Shown here one piece after another: positions 62,480-64,000 of a DNA stretch of 64,000 bases. This stretch comes from Candidatus Contubernalis alkalaceticus (GTDB lineage: Bacteria; Bacillota; Dethiobacteria; SKNC01). Each line of letters opens with the position of its first letter. Position 1 is the stretch's first letter. Made by a program: the position numbers and the translations under genes. Location of the stretch: positions 266,001-330,000 of the forward strand of contig NZ_CP054699.1 in the NCBI RefSeq assembly GCF_022558445.1, in the 5' to 3' direction. A model generated the notes under the pieces. That model saw only the letters and a program-made list of their open reading frames with translations, searched no databases and was not told the DNA's origin.

Positions 62480-63853
62480 TCAATCCGGCATAATATCCCC
62501 CACTGCTTTAATCCTGTCAATTACCACATCCCTGACTAAGACGCCGGTGTCCTCAAGAATGGCTCCCGTGGCAAACTCAGAATAACCATCACCGCCCACA
62601 GCCAGAAAGCTGCTTACCGCTGTAGTATAATCTTTATCGTCGTGAATCTTCGTAATACCTGTTGTCTGCAGCTTTCCCATACTTCGATTTATTGGTTTTT
62701 CGAGGATGTTTTTTATTACTTTTCCTTTGAGCAAAATTTTTAAGACTGTATTATCAAAGGGTAAGTTTTGAATAATATCTGATACAAAAAGGTCTCCGGC
62801 TTTTACGGCTGCCCTGAAAGCCCCTGAATTAATAAATCCTATATCGGCGCTGACTTTCCTTTGCATAGCCTCAGCGACAAATCTGCCCCAAAAGGTTTCT
62901 CTTTCATAATCAATAATTAGATCTTTGTTTGTGAAGCCAATTTTTTCAGTTTTTGTTGAATCTCCCTGTTGTTGTTTCTGTATTATTTGTAATATTTGAG
63001 GATGTATTTCTTTTTTAGTCCTGGACTTTTCTATTTTAATTTCTCTGGAATTAATAATAAATTTTTCTTTAAGGCCCGGATTTATTATTATTTCAATATG
63101 TCCAATACCTTCCCCATATGCACCTGCCTGGACTACTTTGATTCCATTTATTTCTCCCGAAATGTGTTGATGGGTATGAGCTGCAATAAACCCATGAAGA
63201 TCTTGTTTATTAAAATGTTTCAACAATTCTGCCGTTTCCCCTCGGATAACATCTCCAGGGTTATCCTGAAATGCTCCGATATGTCCAATACCTATAATTA
63301 TATCTGCTCCCTGGTTCTTAACCCGGTCTATTTCTTTTTTCAGAGAACTGACAGAATTGCTCACCTGAATATCCCCTAGTTCTTCTCGCAGGCAAATCTT
63401 AAAGCATTCTTCCGTAGTCAGTCCAATGAAAGCAATATTTACTCCAGATACATGTATCAAGATAGAAGGTTTAATAAAACTTGGCCTTTTACCTGTTTGT
63501 TTGTTATATAAATTACAGGATATGAGAGGACAGTCCAGATGTTTTTGGATTTCCTGAAGATATGTTTTTCTTTTGGGAAACCAGTCAAAGTCATGATTGC
63601 CAACCGTCATGGCGGCTGTACCCACAAGGTTCATCAGCTGGATGGTAAGGTAACCGGGAGATTTGTTCATCAAGGCCGGGCTTTCAAACATATCACCGGA
63701 GGAAACAATGATAGTATTTTCAGGATTACTGCTTTTTAAAGATAGAAGTTTAGAAAACACTGAGGCTGCACTATAATGCCTTCGGGGTTCAATAATTCCA
63801 TGAAAATCATTTATGGAGTAGATGTCTATCTTTTGTAAGTTATTTACCTTCAT
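62480..63853 (-). CDS. 5'-nucleotidase/cyclic phosphodiesterase-like metallophosphoesterase (UshA family)
   Basis: This 457-residue protein has the calcineurin-like metal motifs INDFHG, SSGDMFE, VGNHDFDW, GHIGAF and AAHTHQH. A C-terminal 5'-nucleotidase domain (about 300-450) has FINSGAFRAAVKAGD and AVGGDGYSEF. It would hydrolyse phosphate from nucleotides or related compounds. Unlike UshA it shows no signal peptide, so it appears cytoplasmic. It stands alone on the minus strand about 195 bases from the next gene. Confidence 0.85.
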   Translation of the reverse strand: MKVNNLQKIDIYSINDFHGIIEPRRHYSAASVFSKLLSLKSSNPENTIIVSSGDMFESPALMNKSPGYLTIQLMNLVGTAAMTVGNHDFDWFPKRKTYLQEIQKHLDCPLISCNLYNKQTGKRPSFIKPSILIHVSGVNIAFIGLTTEECFKICLREELGDIQVSNSVSSLKKEIDRVKNQGADIIIGIGHIGAFQDNPGDVIRGETAELLKHFNKQDLHGFIAAHTHQHISGEINGIKVVQAGAYGEGIGHIEIIINPGLKEKFIINSREIKIEKSRTKKEIHPQILQIIQKQQQGDSTKTEKIGFTNKDLIIDYERETFWGRFVAEAMQRKVSADIGFINSGAFRAAVKAGDLFVSDIIQNLPFDNTVLKILLKGKVIKNILEKPINRSMGKLQTTGITKIHDDKDYTTAVSSFLAVGGDGYSEFATGAILEDTGVLVRDVVIDRIKAVGDIMPD

Positions 63854-63871
63854 TCAAGAAGTCTCCTATTT

Positions 63872-63999
63872 CAATTTTTTTGAAGAATATCTTTAAATAT
63901 CTCCGTTATTCTATTGGGATAATCCTCTGGTTCTTCCCCGTAAAAAGGCTTAGTTCTTTCAATGAATAGCATAATTGTAAAGAGCAGTCCCGTCAAGAA
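63872..63999 (-). CDS. C-terminal end of an unidentified membrane protein (partial)
   Basis: The frame runs off the right edge. The visible 42 residues begin with a hydrophobic segment (FLTGLLFTIMLFI) and end in a charged tail (EIFKDILQKN, stop TGA). It looks like the last membrane span and cytoplasmic tail of a membrane protein. I do not recognise the family. The next gene downstream is the UshA-like phosphoesterase, 18 bases away. Confidence 0.45.
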
Positions 64000-64000
64000 T

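Overview
The window looks like chromosome of a strictly anaerobic, low-to-moderate GC Bacillota (Clostridia-type) bacterium, probably an acetogen-like or methyl-compound-using organism. This is inferred from strong AGGAGG-type ribosome binding sites, many lipoprotein solute-binding proteins, Cys-type formate dehydrogenases, corrinoid methyl-carrier proteins, double-cubane-cluster reductases, a selenium-associated YedF protein and TGTCGAA motifs that match the Spo0A box. I cannot name the species from the sequence. Layout: 1-2 kb holds the end of a PAS-containing protein and a hybrid histidine kinase. 2-10.4 kb holds two formate-dehydrogenase-type molybdopterin enzymes (a cytoplasmic NuoG-like fusion on the minus strand and a Tat-exported FdnG/FdnH-like pair on the plus strand) around a LysR regulator. 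10.5-16.5 kb holds a PHP phosphoesterase, an iron(III)/polyamine-type ABC importer and YedF. 

From about 17 kb to 57.4 kb lies the unusual part: a long array of repeated modules. The parts are six URO-D-superfamily proteins (relatives of MtaA/MtbA methyltransferases), two MtaC-like corrinoid proteins, three double-cubane-cluster proteins (DCCP, YjiM/HgdB-like) with one activator ATPase, a molybdopterin enzyme of the acetylene-hydratase-like branch, and five ABC importers. The importers are of different classes: NitT/TauT-like, carbohydrate CUT1-like and decaying, BMP/nucleoside-like, and two ribose-like. Nearly every importer has its own URO-D gene next to it. My reading is that each importer delivers a different methylated compound, a matching URO-D protein and a corrinoid protein move the methyl group, and DCCP plus its ATPase supplies very low-potential electrons, perhaps to reactivate the corrinoid. 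That model is inference. A shared upstream element, with three strong and two weaker copies, precedes several modules. The array is evolutionarily active, with an IS110 insertion, a frameshifted permease, truncated genes, and recognisable scars of duplicated or lost transporter genes. 

57.5-59.6 kb holds a Fic protein and a HEPN/MNT toxin-antitoxin pair. At 59.6-60.2 kb, a candidate structured leader RNA precedes two tandem Mop-domain (molbindin) genes. Both contain two in-frame TGA codons in the same UVGGU context, with synonymous differences between them, which suggests a selenocysteine-containing molybdate/tungstate-binding protein that ordinary gene calling would miss. 60.2-64 kb holds a minus-strand ApgM-like phosphomutase, a PP-loop protein, a 5'-nucleotidase-like metallophosphoesterase and the end of an unidentified gene. 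I saw no tRNA, rRNA or CRISPR array.
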